The notes under the pieces: generated by a model
The model's database searches: none
What the model was told of the DNA's origin: nothing
Seen by the model: the letters and a program-made list of their open reading frames with translations, nothing else
Assembly: GCA_963971225.1 (NCBI GenBank)
Contig: OZ020270.1
Location: 15,239,817 to 15,303,816 of the forward strand
DNA from: Melieria omissa
Lineage: Eukaryota; Arthropoda; Insecta; Diptera; Ulidiidae
Direction of reading: 5' to 3'
DNA length: 64,000 nucleotides
Program-made: the position numbers and the translations under genes
Shown here: positions 53,790 to 64,000 of the stretch, piece after piece
Layout: each line of letters starts with the position of its first letter
Position numbering within the stretch: position 1 is the first letter of the stretch

Positions 53790-53981
53790 TTTTAGAAATA
53801 AAGAACTCGGTTTTAAATCAAACTACTTTTTGGCAACCAAACTTTTTTTATTTGACATTTGTTTTCATTTTATGATTTTGACAGCTCCAACGCAACGCTT
53901 CAATTTCGGTATGCCGCACTGAGCGAGAGCGTTGCATCAGAAAACGCAAAACTCAACGCTCCAATTTAGGCTTCACAGTAA

Positions 53982-54640
53982 CTGGTTTCTTCGGTTTTCC
54001 GGTTGATATATTTCCGTTGGTGTCGCCTTTTCACCTTACTGCTGTAAGTTTTCGTTTTGTTGATTTTTGTGTTGGAAACTTTTGTTTTGTTTGCAATTTT
54101 TTGTTTTTCATTTTTTTTTTAATTGTTTTTTGTGTGTTTGATTTTGTGTTGGAACTTTTGTTTTGTTTGGAATTTTTTGTTTTTCAGTTTTAAAAATTGT
54201 TTTTCTTTGTTTGATTTTTGTGTTGGAACTTTTGTTTTGGTTGAAAATGTTTTTGTTTTTTAGTTTTAAAAATTGTTTTTGATTTCTGTGCCCGAAACTT
54301 TTGTTTTGTTTGAAAATGTTTTTGTTTTTCAGTTTGAAAATTGTTTTTGTATGTTTGAATTTTTGTTCCCCTTATAGGGATACTTTTTTAACTTTTTTCC
54401 CCTTTCGGTAGTGATAAAGAACAAACGACTTTCAGAAACGTTATAAGTTTATTGCTTAGAGTATAGCGTGTGATTCAAGTGAACACTGAAATGCGAATGG
54501 GAAGATTACAGTTCATGAACGCATGTCCAAGTAGAGCGTAACATACAAAATAACTGTTTAATCGTATGAGCATAAAGAAAGATAGAAAGTACTAAAACTA
54601 AGAAATATCAAATCCAGTGGCGTTTCTCAACATACCGCCG
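53982..54640 (-). repeat. LTR-like 3' region of an old BEL element, TTTTG-rich tandem repeats
   Basis: It follows the BEL pol below (minus orientation). CGGTTGATATATTTCCGTTG and GTCGCCTTTTCACCTTACTG resemble the flanks of the other BEL insertion (7160-7193 and 19030-19050). 54040-54360 consists of four or five units of about 75 bp sharing TTGGAACTTTTGTTTTGTTTG. A TGTTACGC-type LTR start may lie near 54543 on the minus strand. Boundaries unresolved. Confidence 0.45.
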
Positions 54641-54654
54641 CCCCTGAACGAGGG

Positions 54655-56127
54655 TTCAGAAAGGAAGCGGTGCCACCTTGGTTATGGGTCGTCGGTATGC
54701 AGCTTTCGATGTCTTTACGGTGACAACTCTCACCATGCCGTCTGCCCCTTTATGTACATCGACGATTCGCCCAAGAATCCATTTTATGGTGGCAAATTTG
54801 TCTCCTTGAGCACAACAACAGTTCCTAGTTCAATGTTGGCCTGTGGTTGTTGCCACTTGCTTCTCTGTTGTAGCGAAGTCAGATATTCGGTTTGCCATCG
54901 TTTCCAAAATCCCTGCGCCATTGCTTGAAGATGCCGTCAATGCTGTAGTCGATTTATATTCATATTAAAAACAGTCGGTTCGGGCACGCAAGTATATGGT
55001 TCACCGATGAGGAAATGGGCAGGTGTGAGTGGGTCAACATCGCTATCCGGAATCGCACGTAGAGGGTGTGAATTTAAAATCGATTCAACCTGGATCAAAA
55101 CCGTATAGTATTCCTCGAATGTGAGGACGCTTTCCCCGATGATACGTCGTAAATGTAATTTGATCCAACGTACTCCAGTTTCCCATAAGCCGCCGAAATG
55201 GGGTGTGGAAGGGGGAATAAAGTGCCATTTTACACCATCTTTGGACAAAGACTCCGAAATTTCAGTGCGGTATGCTTGCGAGATAGCCAGTGCTTGCAGT
55301 TCATTCAAAGCTCGTTTAGCCCCATGAAACGTCGTGCCATTGTCAGAATATAAATCCGAAGGTTTTCCTCGGCGTGCTATAAATCTTCGAAATGCAGCTA
55401 GAAAGGCATCGCTGGTCAAGTCGCTTACTAGTTCAATATGCAGAGCCTTGGTTGACAGGCAAATAAATATCGCGAACCACGCCTTGGTCCTTTTCGGATT
55501 TCGCCCCTTTGACAATTTAATTTGCACAGGCCCAGCATAGTCAAGACCGCAGTGCAAAAAGCACCGACTAGGTTGTACCCGTGGAGGCGGAAGATCTCCC
55601 ATAAGTTGCGCACTGGTGGTTCGTCTCTGCATGAAGCAAACTTTACAGCCAAAAACAACTTAACGCACCAAATTCCTGCAGCCGAGAATCCAAAACTGCT
55701 GCCGAACTATAACAAAGGTAGCCTCTACACCTGCATGCATGTGAGCCTCGTGCGTGTACCTGATTATGAGTAAAGAAATATGACAATTTTTAGGTAGTAG
55801 TATAGGAAATTTAACATTGTAGTTAAAGTTTGCATGTTTGATGCGACCTCCAACCCGAAGTACTTCTCTTTTGTCCAGGAATGGTATGAGTCGAATCAGA
55901 GAGGATTTGGTGTGTATCTGCTGGACCTGTTGATATTCAGTGGAGAACGTGCTCTGCTGCACATAGCGAAAGAGAGTAGTACGAGCATGCATAAGCTCGG
56001 CTGAGGTAACAAATGGTTTAAATGGTTGTTCACGACTACGACTGCATCTATTTACGAAGCGAAAGCAATAAGCTACAATGCGAGTTAAACGAGTCCATGA
56101 TGAGATTTTGCTACATAAAATTTCCAA
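54655..56127 (-). pseudogene. BEL/Pao pol pseudogene, RNase H end to integrase
   Basis: From 56127 the frame reads the linker region (VLRVGGRIKHANFNYN, HMHAGVEATFVIVRQQFWI), an in-frame TAA at 55660, then the integrase zinc region and core (HCGLDYAGPV, YSDNGTTFHGAK, Glu in GGLWETGVRWIKLHL). It reaches a stop at 54937 and further C-terminal sequence (SLQQRSKWQQPQANIELGTVVVL) to about 54655. It differs clearly from the BEL at 7194-19029. The upstream part is cut off by the gypsy fragment at 56133. Confidence 0.85.
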
Positions 56128-56132
56128 TGTAT

Positions 56133-56814
56133 TGTAGTAAGCTTATTTTTTGTAACTTTCAGCTTACTTGCTTTATTTAATAGAAGTGTGTAATACAAAG
56201 GATTGGAAAAAACAATATATGAGGTAACTGGTGTCTTGCCGACTCCGCTCGGCACGTCCGTCTCGTTCGCTGTCACTTATTCGTCTCCCTGTGTCTTTCG
56301 CGCGTTTTTCACTTGCTACTTTGGCTTTTGGCGGCAACGTCAGCCATCATGCCGCGAGTAGTGCCATCGCTCGAGTGTTGCCAATGCACACTGAACAGTG
56401 CCACTGCTCGGGTGATGCCACCGTACCATTAAATACTACAGTCGGCCGTTCTGACACTTTGATCGGCCCGATCAATCGATATACATAAGTGAGCTTACAT
56501 ACTACATAAGTGAGCTTACATCCTACTACATACAATACAATCAAAAGGAACTTAATTTACAATGGTTGAACAACTGGTCATTAAAACTAGGGTGCTGAAG
56601 GCTGAAGATGTAAATTAGTTTCAATGAGGTGTTGCGGAAGCGACTCAATTACTTCGTTACTTGGAGGCTCAACCCACTTGCGAATATGGTTGGCTTCAAG
56701 GATGCCTTGATAGGGGAGTTAGGTAATGGCGCAATCATCGATGTCGCCTACGACATAGCGGTCATGAGGCAGCTTCTTGATTACCACATATGGACCCTTA
56801 AACTTCGGAATAAA
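56133..56814 (-). mobile_element. 3' fragment of a second copy of the 39968-45031 gypsy family
   Basis: LTR at 56133-56440 (inverted relative to 44723-45031), then the 3' untranslated region with the GTAAGCTCACTTATGTA duplication, and the integrase C-terminus up to the KFKGPYVV block, where similarity stops at about 56814. The 5' part is missing. It cuts the BEL pol. Confidence 0.9.
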
Positions 56815-56816
56815 AA

Positions 56817-57380
56817 CTTCCGTAATAAATATACGAATATATATAAATATATATACGAAATAAATATTCATACAAACCGATTTCGATGCTTTCTTCGGTG
56901 ATTTCTTGGATGCAGTTTGATTTAAACCTGCCAATAATGCTGTGAATTCCCTCGTAGTGCTCCCAGTCTGATGGAGACCCACCGCTTGGGCCTATTTTTC
57001 TACGTTCCTGTCTGAAATACATACATATGTATGTAGTTCAATACATTTGAATCACTCATTCTGTTTGCCCGTTTGACAATATAGTCGCGAAAATAGTCGA
57101 AAATAACGAAGCACCCATTTTCGCGACCATTCCGCCGAACGTGTAAACAGAATCCTTTGGCTGTAACTTACCTATACTTTTTCGTTAAATTGTTTATACG
57201 CCCACGCAGCTCCGTGGCGGTCAAGTCCAATTTGTGTTCATTACGCAGTTGCTCGCACATAACTTCATAAATATGACTATTTTTGTGCACGCCACGTAAC
57301 TTTGGGTGATGCTGTGCCCACACTTCCAAAATGCTTTTAATGTTATTACTTCCCAAATATTTTTTATTTTTCTTTTCCAT
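56817..57380 (-). pseudogene. MADF/Myb-like ORF1 of a second Harbinger family (two exons, truncated)
   Basis: Exon 1 (57172-57380) encodes MEKKNKKYLGSNNIKSILEV and a Myb/MADF-like core (HIYEVMCEQL, TATELRGRINNLTKKY) and ends at donor GTAAGTTACAG. Exon 2 starts at 57011 after TATTTCAG with QERRKIGPSGGSPSDWEHYE and runs into AT-rich sequence near 56870, where the gypsy fragment's junction lies. The splice joins in phase. ORF1 proteins of this type accompany Harbinger transposases; none is seen here. The terminus at 57407 identifies the family. Confidence 0.65.
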
Positions 57381-57399
57381 TTTTCAAAATATTGAATAT

Positions 57400-57427
57400 T
57401 TGAATATTGCGTTCAAACTGACGACAA
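57400..57427. repeat. terminal inverted repeat of the second Harbinger family
   Basis: TTGCGTTCAAACTGACGACA starts at 57407 and matches the ends of the MITE 19603-20203. It lies just upstream of the MADF-like ORF1. Confidence 0.65.
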
Positions 57428-57853
57428 TGTCGAATTTTTGTTTGTCTGTCAAAATTGCGTTCATTCAGTGAAGGACTTTGACAAAGAGCTTTAAGCTTTG
57501 CAGTATGTTCAGTCGATTCCCTTTGTAGTAAACTGAAAAATCCCATTCCTGTTCGTGGTATTCTACTGGATTTTTGTACTATGATTGTAGTACAAAAATC
57601 CAGTTGCTTTCGAACAAAAGTTGAAAAAACCAGTGACAGACATTGGTTTTTTGTACTAGCAGGATTTTTGTACTACATGTCTGTCACGGGTATAAGTCGC
57701 TGCGGAGAAGTTACAGCGCTTGAAAAAAGTATGTGTATGTGTATGTCTTGCTGGCTAACTGCATTTATTTGTCTGCAATAAATGCAAGATTGCTTATTCA
57801 GCGTGATTTGTGTGGGAATGGAATGTGTCTGGTGTGACTTGCGTTATGTCACT
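57428..57853 (-). repeat. probable 3' LTR region of the errantivirus, with two hairpins
   Basis: The minus-strand sequence after the polypurine tract begins AGTGACATAACGC, a likely LTR start at 57853. Two inverted repeats occur: 57566-57581 against 57588-57603 (CTGGATTTTTGTACTA) and 57633-57643 against 57677-57687 (GTGACAGACAT). The far LTR boundary was not found. Confidence 0.4.
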
Positions 57854-57867
57854 TCCTTTCCCTTAAA
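57854..57867 (-). promoter_or_regulatory. polypurine tract of the gypsy-like errantivirus
   Basis: The minus strand reads TTTAAGGGAAAGGA directly before AGTGAC, the usual position of the plus-strand primer. Confidence 0.55.
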
Positions 57868-57879
57868 GAGAAGCATATT

Positions 57880-59273
57880 TTATGCTGATGTGGATGGATA
57901 CAATTTTGGTAGTTCAAGTTCTATGTCATTTTGCTGTGTGATACTTTGTTTAGGTTTTGTTTGTTTTCGAGATTTTGTGTATAAAATTACAAATGGGTTT
58001 GAGGTTACGTATTTTAAGCAAAGAAAAAGTACAATAAGTATACAGAGTGAAATTGAAATAATTATGTAAATTATAGTATTATTTTCTGTAATGAGTTTGA
58101 CAATATGGTTGTGTTTTATGGTCTTAATCTTAGTTAATTCTAGAGGAGCGTACAAAGGAGTTAAATCAATTTCCGGTATTTGGTAATTTTCGCTTAATAT
58201 GATATTTTCAATTTCGATTCTGCACTGTGTCACTCGGATGATTTTATTTCCTTCAACTTGAAAATTTTTGTTAAGATTTTCGCAGTTCTGAATGACTGCA
58301 GTTTTGCTTATGTTCCAAGTTAATATTATGTTAGGTTCTACGTATTTAATTAATTCTTTTGCAAGTACTGGTATAAAATTACAAACTGGGTGCTTACGCC
58401 TGACTATGTCAGCAATACATGCATTGTTAATTTCTTTATTATCTCGATTAAAAACTTTATTTTCTTTTTCAAAATACGACTGTGTATCTGTGTAATCTAG
58501 CTGATAGCCATTTTGGTCTGGATAAGGAATTATTTTGATTGTTTTAATTAATTGGTGATTAGTGGGTATGTGTGATATGATTAATAGGAAGTTGTTTGTA
58601 TGATCGATCCAAGTAGATGTCTTGATTGATAATATGTTTTGGCTATTAATGTTTTCCAATCTGTCGTAATTTAGTAATTTGGGGTTAAACAGTCCTAGTC
58701 GGGAGAGTTGCATTCCCATTTCCAAGTCCTCTACGTATTCTGTGAACTGTAAGAGCTCATGCATGAGTGTGTCAAAAGTGTTGCGGTTATTTTCGTAGTC
58801 CTGCACCTTTTGCATTCCGGTATTTACTTGCTCTATTATGTCGTTTAATTCGTGCAATTTGATGGAGTTTTGTTCTACTGCCTCTAAATTCTTCTGGAAT
58901 TCGACTCGATCATCTTCGTCGAGTGTGCCAAAAAGGTATTTGTAAGCTGAGCCTACAACGTTTAGTAGACCACGTTTCTGTCTATTTTCCCGATGAAGTG
59001 TTATGCCGTTTACCTCTCTCAGCAATTTTCCATACAAATACTTGAATTGTGGTGCGTGGATGTGGTTGGGCACATTTTGAGCAAAATAGTCGGTAATGGA
59101 TTCTATTTGAGTTAAATTTATTCTTAAACAATGGTGTTCAAATGCCGATGGCATTTCGAAAGGTTTATCTGAGAAGAGGAGATATCCATGGTTGGTGTCG
59201 ATGTTATTCACTTGAATTTGTTGACAATTACATTGGGTGTGCGTCAAAAGTAATATTGTTATCCAAAATCGCC
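57880..59273 (-). CDS. env: gypsy-like errantivirus env, uninterrupted 455-residue ORF
   Basis: An open frame downstream of an integrase remnant. It has a hydrophobic signal-like start ([15 protein letters not shown]) reached through a splice acceptor TTATTGCAG, a furin-type site RQKR followed by a hydrophobic block ending YLFGTL, and heptad-rich helices. A transmembrane segment ([17 protein letters not shown]) and a short polar tail complete it. This is the layout of insect errantiviral env proteins related to baculovirus F. No in-frame ATG is present because env is normally made from a spliced message; the 5' leader is absent here, so expression is unlikely unless another promoter is used. 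It has no internal stop. Confidence 0.78.
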
Positions 59274-59510
59274 ATCCTGCAATAATTGTAGGTTATTAAT
59301 TTTTTTTGCCTTTTTAAATTGGGTTTTGTAGTAGTGTGTAGTTCTATTTTTGTTTGTTATTTGATAGCGGTCTGGTGCAGTTTGTTCAACGTTTTGATTG
59401 CATTTGAAGGGATTTTCCAACTTTCCTTTCTGTAATGGTCCCTTTCTATATCTTGTATTTATATCGTAATCTCGTCGATCGTTAGAATAGATACGGGAGC
59501 CGAGCACCAA
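59259..59510 (-). pseudogene. errantivirus pol, integrase C-terminal end
   Basis: The frame [20 protein letters not shown] to the stop after DGDFG at 59259 corresponds to the Lys/Asn-rich end of errantiviral integrase. It overlaps the env splice acceptor region, the arrangement expected for gypsy-like elements. The rest of pol is missing to the right, where a LINE begins. Confidence 0.6.
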
Positions 59511-59562
59511 CTGCCCGAGACACTGCGTCCAAAGAGAACTATTGTGCCGTATCCCTTATTCA

Positions 59563-62500
59563 TTATTGGAGGAGTTCATCTCCCCCAATACTGTCCAGGA
59601 AATCCTTGATCTTTCCCAGATTAATTCCAGACAGCTCATTCGTCTGAATTAGTTCCCTTCCCAGTATACGCTTCCTTGCGTGTAGGAGGACGGGACACTC
59701 GGTTATTATGTGCACGGATGTTTCGTCATCTTCCATGCAGAACCTGCATAGTTCGCTAACTGTCAATCCCAGTCGCGCTTTATGCATATTTAGCAGGCAG
59801 TGCCCACTCAGGACTCCCGTCATGAACTTAAGCTCCCTTCTGCTTAGGTCAAGTATTTATTTAGATTTACCTTCCGAATAGGCCGGAAAGAATAGCTTGG
59901 AACAGCGCTGTCCCCCCGTATTGGACCATTTCTGGTTGGCCCGATTTTTGAATTCCTGTTTGACACAATGCCTAAAATGAGCTCTGCTGACACCTATGAT
60001 CGGCTCAGGTCCATAGGGTCGTTTTGCCGCCCCTTCCTTTGCCAATCTGTCCGCCTCCTCATTTCCATCGTGCCCACAGTGCGCAGGAACCCAGTGTACT
60101 ATCACCCGGTTATCCTGTGAAATGTCTTGGAGAACATTTGCTGTCTCCCAGACCAGTTTGGAAACTAACGTCGTCGAGCCCAGAGCTTTTATCGCAGCCT
60201 AGCTGTCGGACATTATGATTATCCTCTTTCTCCTGACATTGAGAGTCAGTATCTTTCTGGCACACTCATTTATGGCAAAGACCTCAGCCTGGAAGACCGT
60301 GGCCGTGTCACCCAGACTGACTGCTGATTGGAAGCTAGTATTAAATATTCCAGCTCCCGTTCCGCCTTCCGTCTTTGAGCCATCGGTGAACCAGACAATG
60401 TCATCGCTCGTGAGACTGATTCTATGAACAGCCCAGTCTTCCCTGTGTGGTATGTACGTAGCGTAGTTTTTCCTGAAGAGGTATCTCGGTTGCATCAGAT
60501 CCAGAGGCATCCAGAAGCCTCCGTCTCGCCTCCTATCCTTCAGCAGCGATAGGTGACCGATTGCATGTGCATCCCTATGTATGGATCCATTATGCATTAG
60601 TCTGTGTGCGCTAATGGTTGCAGCCATTTGCACATTTAGTTCCAGCGGAAGTATCCCTAGTATAACATTAAGGGCTGCCGTTGGTGTAGTATTGAGACAT
60701 CCTGTTATACAGGTATTCGCTAGTCTTTGAAGTTTTCCCAGCTTAGTCATAGTTGTTATTTCCGTGGTTTTCCTCCACCACACTATCGCCCCGTAGGTAA
60801 TAGTCGGCAGAACTATTAGGGAGTATAAACTCTGAAGCCACTTCGGTCTCAGTCCCCAATTTTTGCCACAGATTCTTTTGCAACTCCAGAGAGCATTACC
60901 TGCCCTCTTGATGATGCGATCAACTTGAGGTTTCCAGTTCAATTTGCTGTCCAGGATTACCCCTAGATACTTAACTTCCTTCGAGAAGTTCAGTTCCTTT
61001 CCAAAGATCATAATCTGTCTTAGGTCAATCTTCCTTTTGAGTGTAAAAGGGACTATGATTGTCTTGTCCGGATTCACAGACAGTTTTTGTCTGATGCACC
61101 AGTGCTCGAGTATCCTCAACGCGCTCTGAAGCAAGTCTGAGACGGTATGTCCATCTCTGCCTCTGACCACAATGACTAAATCGTCTGCATATGCGATGAC
61201 TTCATGTCCCTGCTCTTCCAGAGAGCGGATTAATCCGTCAACGACTACAGACCACAGCAGTGGGGATAGTACTCCTCCTTGAGGACATCCTCGCGCTGTG
61301 CTTGCTGACAGCTCTGCCTCCCCTAAGTTTGACTGAATCACCCTGCTCTCCAGCATTGATGATATCCATCTTATAAGGGTGACAGGCGTCTGTAGTCCTT
61401 CTAGCGCCGTTTCTATCGCTTCGAAGGTTGTGTAGTTGAAAGCCCCTTCTATGTCCAGGAAACCTACTAGACAGATATCCTTTTCCGCCAGGGACTTCTC
61501 AATCTTGCTTACCAGTGCCGATAGGGCCGTCTCCGTGGATTTGCCTTTCTGGTAGGCATGTTGGTTCGTGCTCAGGGGATGCTGAGTGAGTATTTCCTCC
61601 CTCAGATACCGGTCAACGACCTTTTCCAAGCCTTTAAGCACAAAAGACATCAGGCTTATTGGCCTGAAAGATTTTGGGTCCTTCTTATCAGCTCTTCCAG
61701 GTTTCGGGAGATAGATCACGTTAACTATTCTCCAGGCTTCTGGAATGTACCCAAAAGCTAAACTACATATGTAGATTTTGGTTAAAATGGGCGTTAGTAT
61801 CGCCATTCCCTTCTGTAAGAGCGCCGGGAAAATGCCATCTTTTCCCGGCACCTTGTAGGGAGAGAATGATTCCAGCGCCCATTTTACTACTGGTGCATTA
61901 CATGCAGCTTTGGCAGTTTTCCAGTCTTCCCTACCTGGACGATGCACCTGTCCAGTACTGCCTGTCAGAGGATCACTTATGTATACTGACCCCGGGAAGT
62001 GTTTTTCCATCGAGAGAACCTTATGAAGCCTGTTGCTGGAGGACAGATCTGATACGTCCTCACAGAACCGCTTAAAGGATTCTCTCTTGGCCTTCCTGAT
62101 TTTTTGGTTGTATTTGGTGAGAGTCTGGGAGTAGGTCTGCCAGTCATTACTGCGCTTGGCTCTATTGAAAAGTTTCCTTACTTCCTTTCTTAGTTTGTTA
62201 AGATGACTACTCCACCACGGTGTCTGTTTCCTACAAGTTTTGGTCTTGAGGGGACAGTTTTCTTCATAGGCATTCAGAACGGAATATCTAAGAATTTTAG
62301 AGTTTTTTTCCAGTCTGTCTATGGTATCTATCCTATTCTCGATTTGAGTTGGGATGTCCTGTCCTAACTGGAGGCAATAACTGTCCCAGTCGGTCTGTCG
62401 TTTTGGTCTGAATGTAACCACGGTTGGCATCTGATACCCTAGTGTGAATCTTATCTGCCTATGATCTGAGCACGACGGCTCGTCAGACACCCGCCAATTA

Positions 62501-63090
62501 CTGACAAGGTCTTTTGTCATCGAGGTTGTCAAGGTCATATCCAAGACTTCCTCTCTGACCCTAGTTACAAATGTGGGGCTGTTCCCAATATTGCAAATAC
62601 TTCAGTCTAAGGAGAGTATATAGTTGAACAGTGACTCACCTCTGGGATTAATGTCCGTGCTCCCCCACATGGTGTGATGGGCGTTCGCATCACAGCCTAT
62701 TACGAGCTCCATGTGGTTGCCCCTAGCATAGGCAATAAGTGGTTCTGCTATTCGGGGTGGACAGTGGTCGTCGTCTCCAGGGAAGTATGCGGAGGCAATA
62801 ATGATTTCCCTGGAGTTCCAGGTAATCTTACCCGCGCATAGATCCGGCGTAACGAAATCTGTTAACGGGAAGAAAGATATGTTATTAAACACGATGCAGG
62901 TCCTGGCTCTGGTTGTTGTTGATTGGCAACATAATACCTTACCTGCATGAGATAGCCCTCTGACTTGACCGTTGGTGCTGGTCCATGGTTCCTGCACCAG
63001 GGCTATACTAGGACCCAAGGTATTGATGGTCCTAGTTAGGACAGCCGCGGCTGCCGACGCTCTATAGAGATTGACTTGTACAATCTCCAT
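59563..63090 (-). pseudogene. LINE ORF2 with three in-frame stop codons
   Basis: The frame runs from ATG 63088-63090 to 59563 without any frameshift but with stops at 62602-62604 (TGA), 60199-60201 (TAG) and 59857-59859 (TAA). Domains in order: endonuclease (LVQEPWTS, GCDANAHHTMWGS, SDHRQIRF), RT (SFRPISLMSFVLKGLEK, GCPQGGVLSPLLW, AYADDLVIV), RNase H (WFTDGSKTEGGTGAGIF, then HWVPAHCGHDGNEEADRLA), zinc motif CRFCMEDDETSVHIITEC. About 1175 codons. The TAG replaces the Gln codon expected in SDS-QAAIKAL, so C-to-T change is likely. Confidence 0.88.
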
Positions 63091-63092
63091 AG

Positions 63093-64000
63093 TTACGCCT
63101 TCGGTCCCTTAGTGTGGGAACCCGCACGCTTACCCCCTCTACCCCTCGTCTGCACCCGTTCACTACTGCCCGGAGTATTTGCAGACTTATCCAACAGGCT
63201 CAGTCGTCTGGACGGATTTGCCACTCCGGTCAACCTAGTCTGTCGGACGGGTTTAGCTGAGGTAGGCTTTGCGGGCCCCATCAATGCCTGTCCTGGCGTC
63301 CTGTCACTGGTCCATTCAGCTGTTTTGTCAGTCCGAATGACGGTTTGCGTCCGTCCGCCAAACGGCGGTCGGTCCCCGCTCACCCTCGCCAGTGCTTGTG
63401 TGCTTGTGGATGGTCTTTCCTCATCCACCCTAACGTTTGACATCTTCTTGTCCGTGCCGCCACTCCTGGTCATCGATGACTTGGTCCCCTGGTCACCTTT
63501 AACCCTGAACTGAACCCTTCCCAACTCAGAGAAGGGAAGGTCCTTCAGCGCAGAGATGCGTAACTGAGGGATCATCAATAACCAGTGTCAGCGTCGTTCC
63601 CTGCGCCGCGACAGATCTGTTCAGTACCTTCCAGTTGCCTGTTAGTAGTGAACGGTTCTGCGTACGCAGCATCCGAAGAATATCATCGGCTGGGAGAGAG
63701 CAGCCTGGGAAGAACGCAGTGGCTACGCTGGGTTTGGGAATCTCACTTCCCTCCACCAGTTTCACCTTCTTCTCCGCCAGCTGGGGTTTTGACATTATCC
63801 CCCTCAGCCAATTCCTCGATGCCTCGTCGGCGCAGTTCACAATTATCCACCCTGGCTTGAAGGAGCATCCTTGGAACCGAATCTGAGGGCCATCAACGGG
63901 CAGCTTACGCAGCTCCTCTTTGATAGCCCCCTCTATCGCCCTCTGCTCCTCCAAGTTTAGGTGGACAGCCGGGAATTCGTCCGGCAGAATCCCTACCTTG
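63093..64000 (-). pseudogene. LINE ORF1 (DUF4780-like), partial
   Basis: 63526-64000 encodes a domain similar to the core of the other LINE's ORF1 (LPVDGPQIRFQGCSFKPGW, WLRGIMSKPQ, LLTGNWKVLNR). A frame change at about 63530-63578 leads into 63093-63525, a basic, Ser/Thr/Pro-rich tail ending GPKA and a stop at 63093-63095, two bases before the ORF2 start. The N-terminus lies outside the window. Confidence 0.7.

Larger units (their letters stand above)
20439..53978. mobile_element. PIF/Harbinger transposon, stretched to 33.5 kb by nested insertions
   Basis: The left terminus is CATTCAAACCTAAATTGGAG at 20439 and the right terminus, read inward from 53978, is CTGTGAAGCCTAAATTGGAG. TAA lies immediately outside at 20436-20438 and 53979-53981, fitting the 3-bp TWA target. 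ORF1 (MADF) is on the plus strand at the left. Transposase exons run on the minus strand from 53789 to 22665, so the two genes converge, a layout known for Harbinger. Subtracting the insertions with their duplications restores splice sites and exon junctions. The single-element interpretation is inference, but the evidence is strong. Confidence 0.78.
59520..64000 (-). mobile_element. second LINE of the LOA/R1-like group (extends beyond window)
   Basis: ORF1 (63093 rightwards) and ORF2 (59563-63090) are on the minus strand, 2 bp apart. Similar domain order and many shared blocks with the LINE at 46185-52488 (WWSSHLNKLRKEVRKLFNRAK), but clearly a different family. The 3' end lies between the ORF2 stop (59563) and about 59520; no poly(A) or CCTAA tail is evident. 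Confidence 0.8.

Noticed and set aside
1..64000. A conventional host gene
   Set aside because: Every ORF longer than about 120 codons could be assigned to a mobile element or to its antisense strand; none showed a recognisable host domain.

Overview
This is a eukaryotic, almost entirely transposon-derived window, most likely from a higher fly (Brachycera; a tephritid-like genome is my guess). The evidence is the mix of element families: 17.6/297-, 412/mdg1- and gypsy-type LTR elements (two with env), BEL/Pao elements, LINEs whose ORF1 resembles DUF4780, several mariner/Tc1 lineages, PIF/Harbinger, hAT, a TTAA-site MITE, a Helitron and a tRNA-headed SINE. I see no conventional host gene, no rRNA and no CRISPR. 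Nearly every coding region is an element ORF, usually broken by frameshifts, stops or insertions.

Layout: 1-2139 is the end of a hAT transposon (minus strand). 2640-5907 holds a dead Tc1-like gene, carrying a TTAA-site MITE, and a dead mariner. 6172-7193 is a gypsy-type gag remnant with an LTR-like leader. A BEL element fills 7194-19029 (LTRs at both ends, duplicated site CCTTT). It contains a Tc1-like element, which contains a non-autonomous hAT, which contains a 202-bp MITE, each with its own target duplication; the BEL leader also carries further MITEs and a 51-bp minisatellite.

The main structure is 20439-53978. I read it as one PIF/Harbinger transposon (duplicated TAA on both sides, CCTAAATTGGAGCG-type termini). 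Its ORF1, a spliced MADF gene, lies at the left, and its transposase gene runs on the minus strand from 53789 leftwards. Later insertions have stretched it to 33.5 kb: a 1.06-kb foldback, a Harbinger MITE holding a solo LTR, a TTAA-flanked hairpin element holding a young 412/mdg1-like retrotransposon, a 17.6/297-like errantivirus holding a Helitron (with a SINE), a gypsy element and a solo LTR, then a LINE (with a mariner inside ORF2), and another mariner. The errantivirus and the LINE both sit in what was a 55-bp intron of the transposase gene.

53982-56127 is an old BEL/Pao pol with LTR-like sequence, apparently the continuation of the sequence at 6889-7193 before the BEL, a MITE and Harbinger inserted. 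56133-56814 is the 3' end of another gypsy copy. 56817-57422 is part of a second Harbinger family (ORF1). 57560-59510 is the 3' end of a gypsy-like errantivirus with an uninterrupted env ORF. 59520-64000 is a second LINE on the minus strand.

All calls rest on reading the sequence, ORF translations and terminal repeats by eye; no database search was run, so family names below superfamily level are provisional. Descriptions of env- and gag-pol-bearing elements are limited to annotation.
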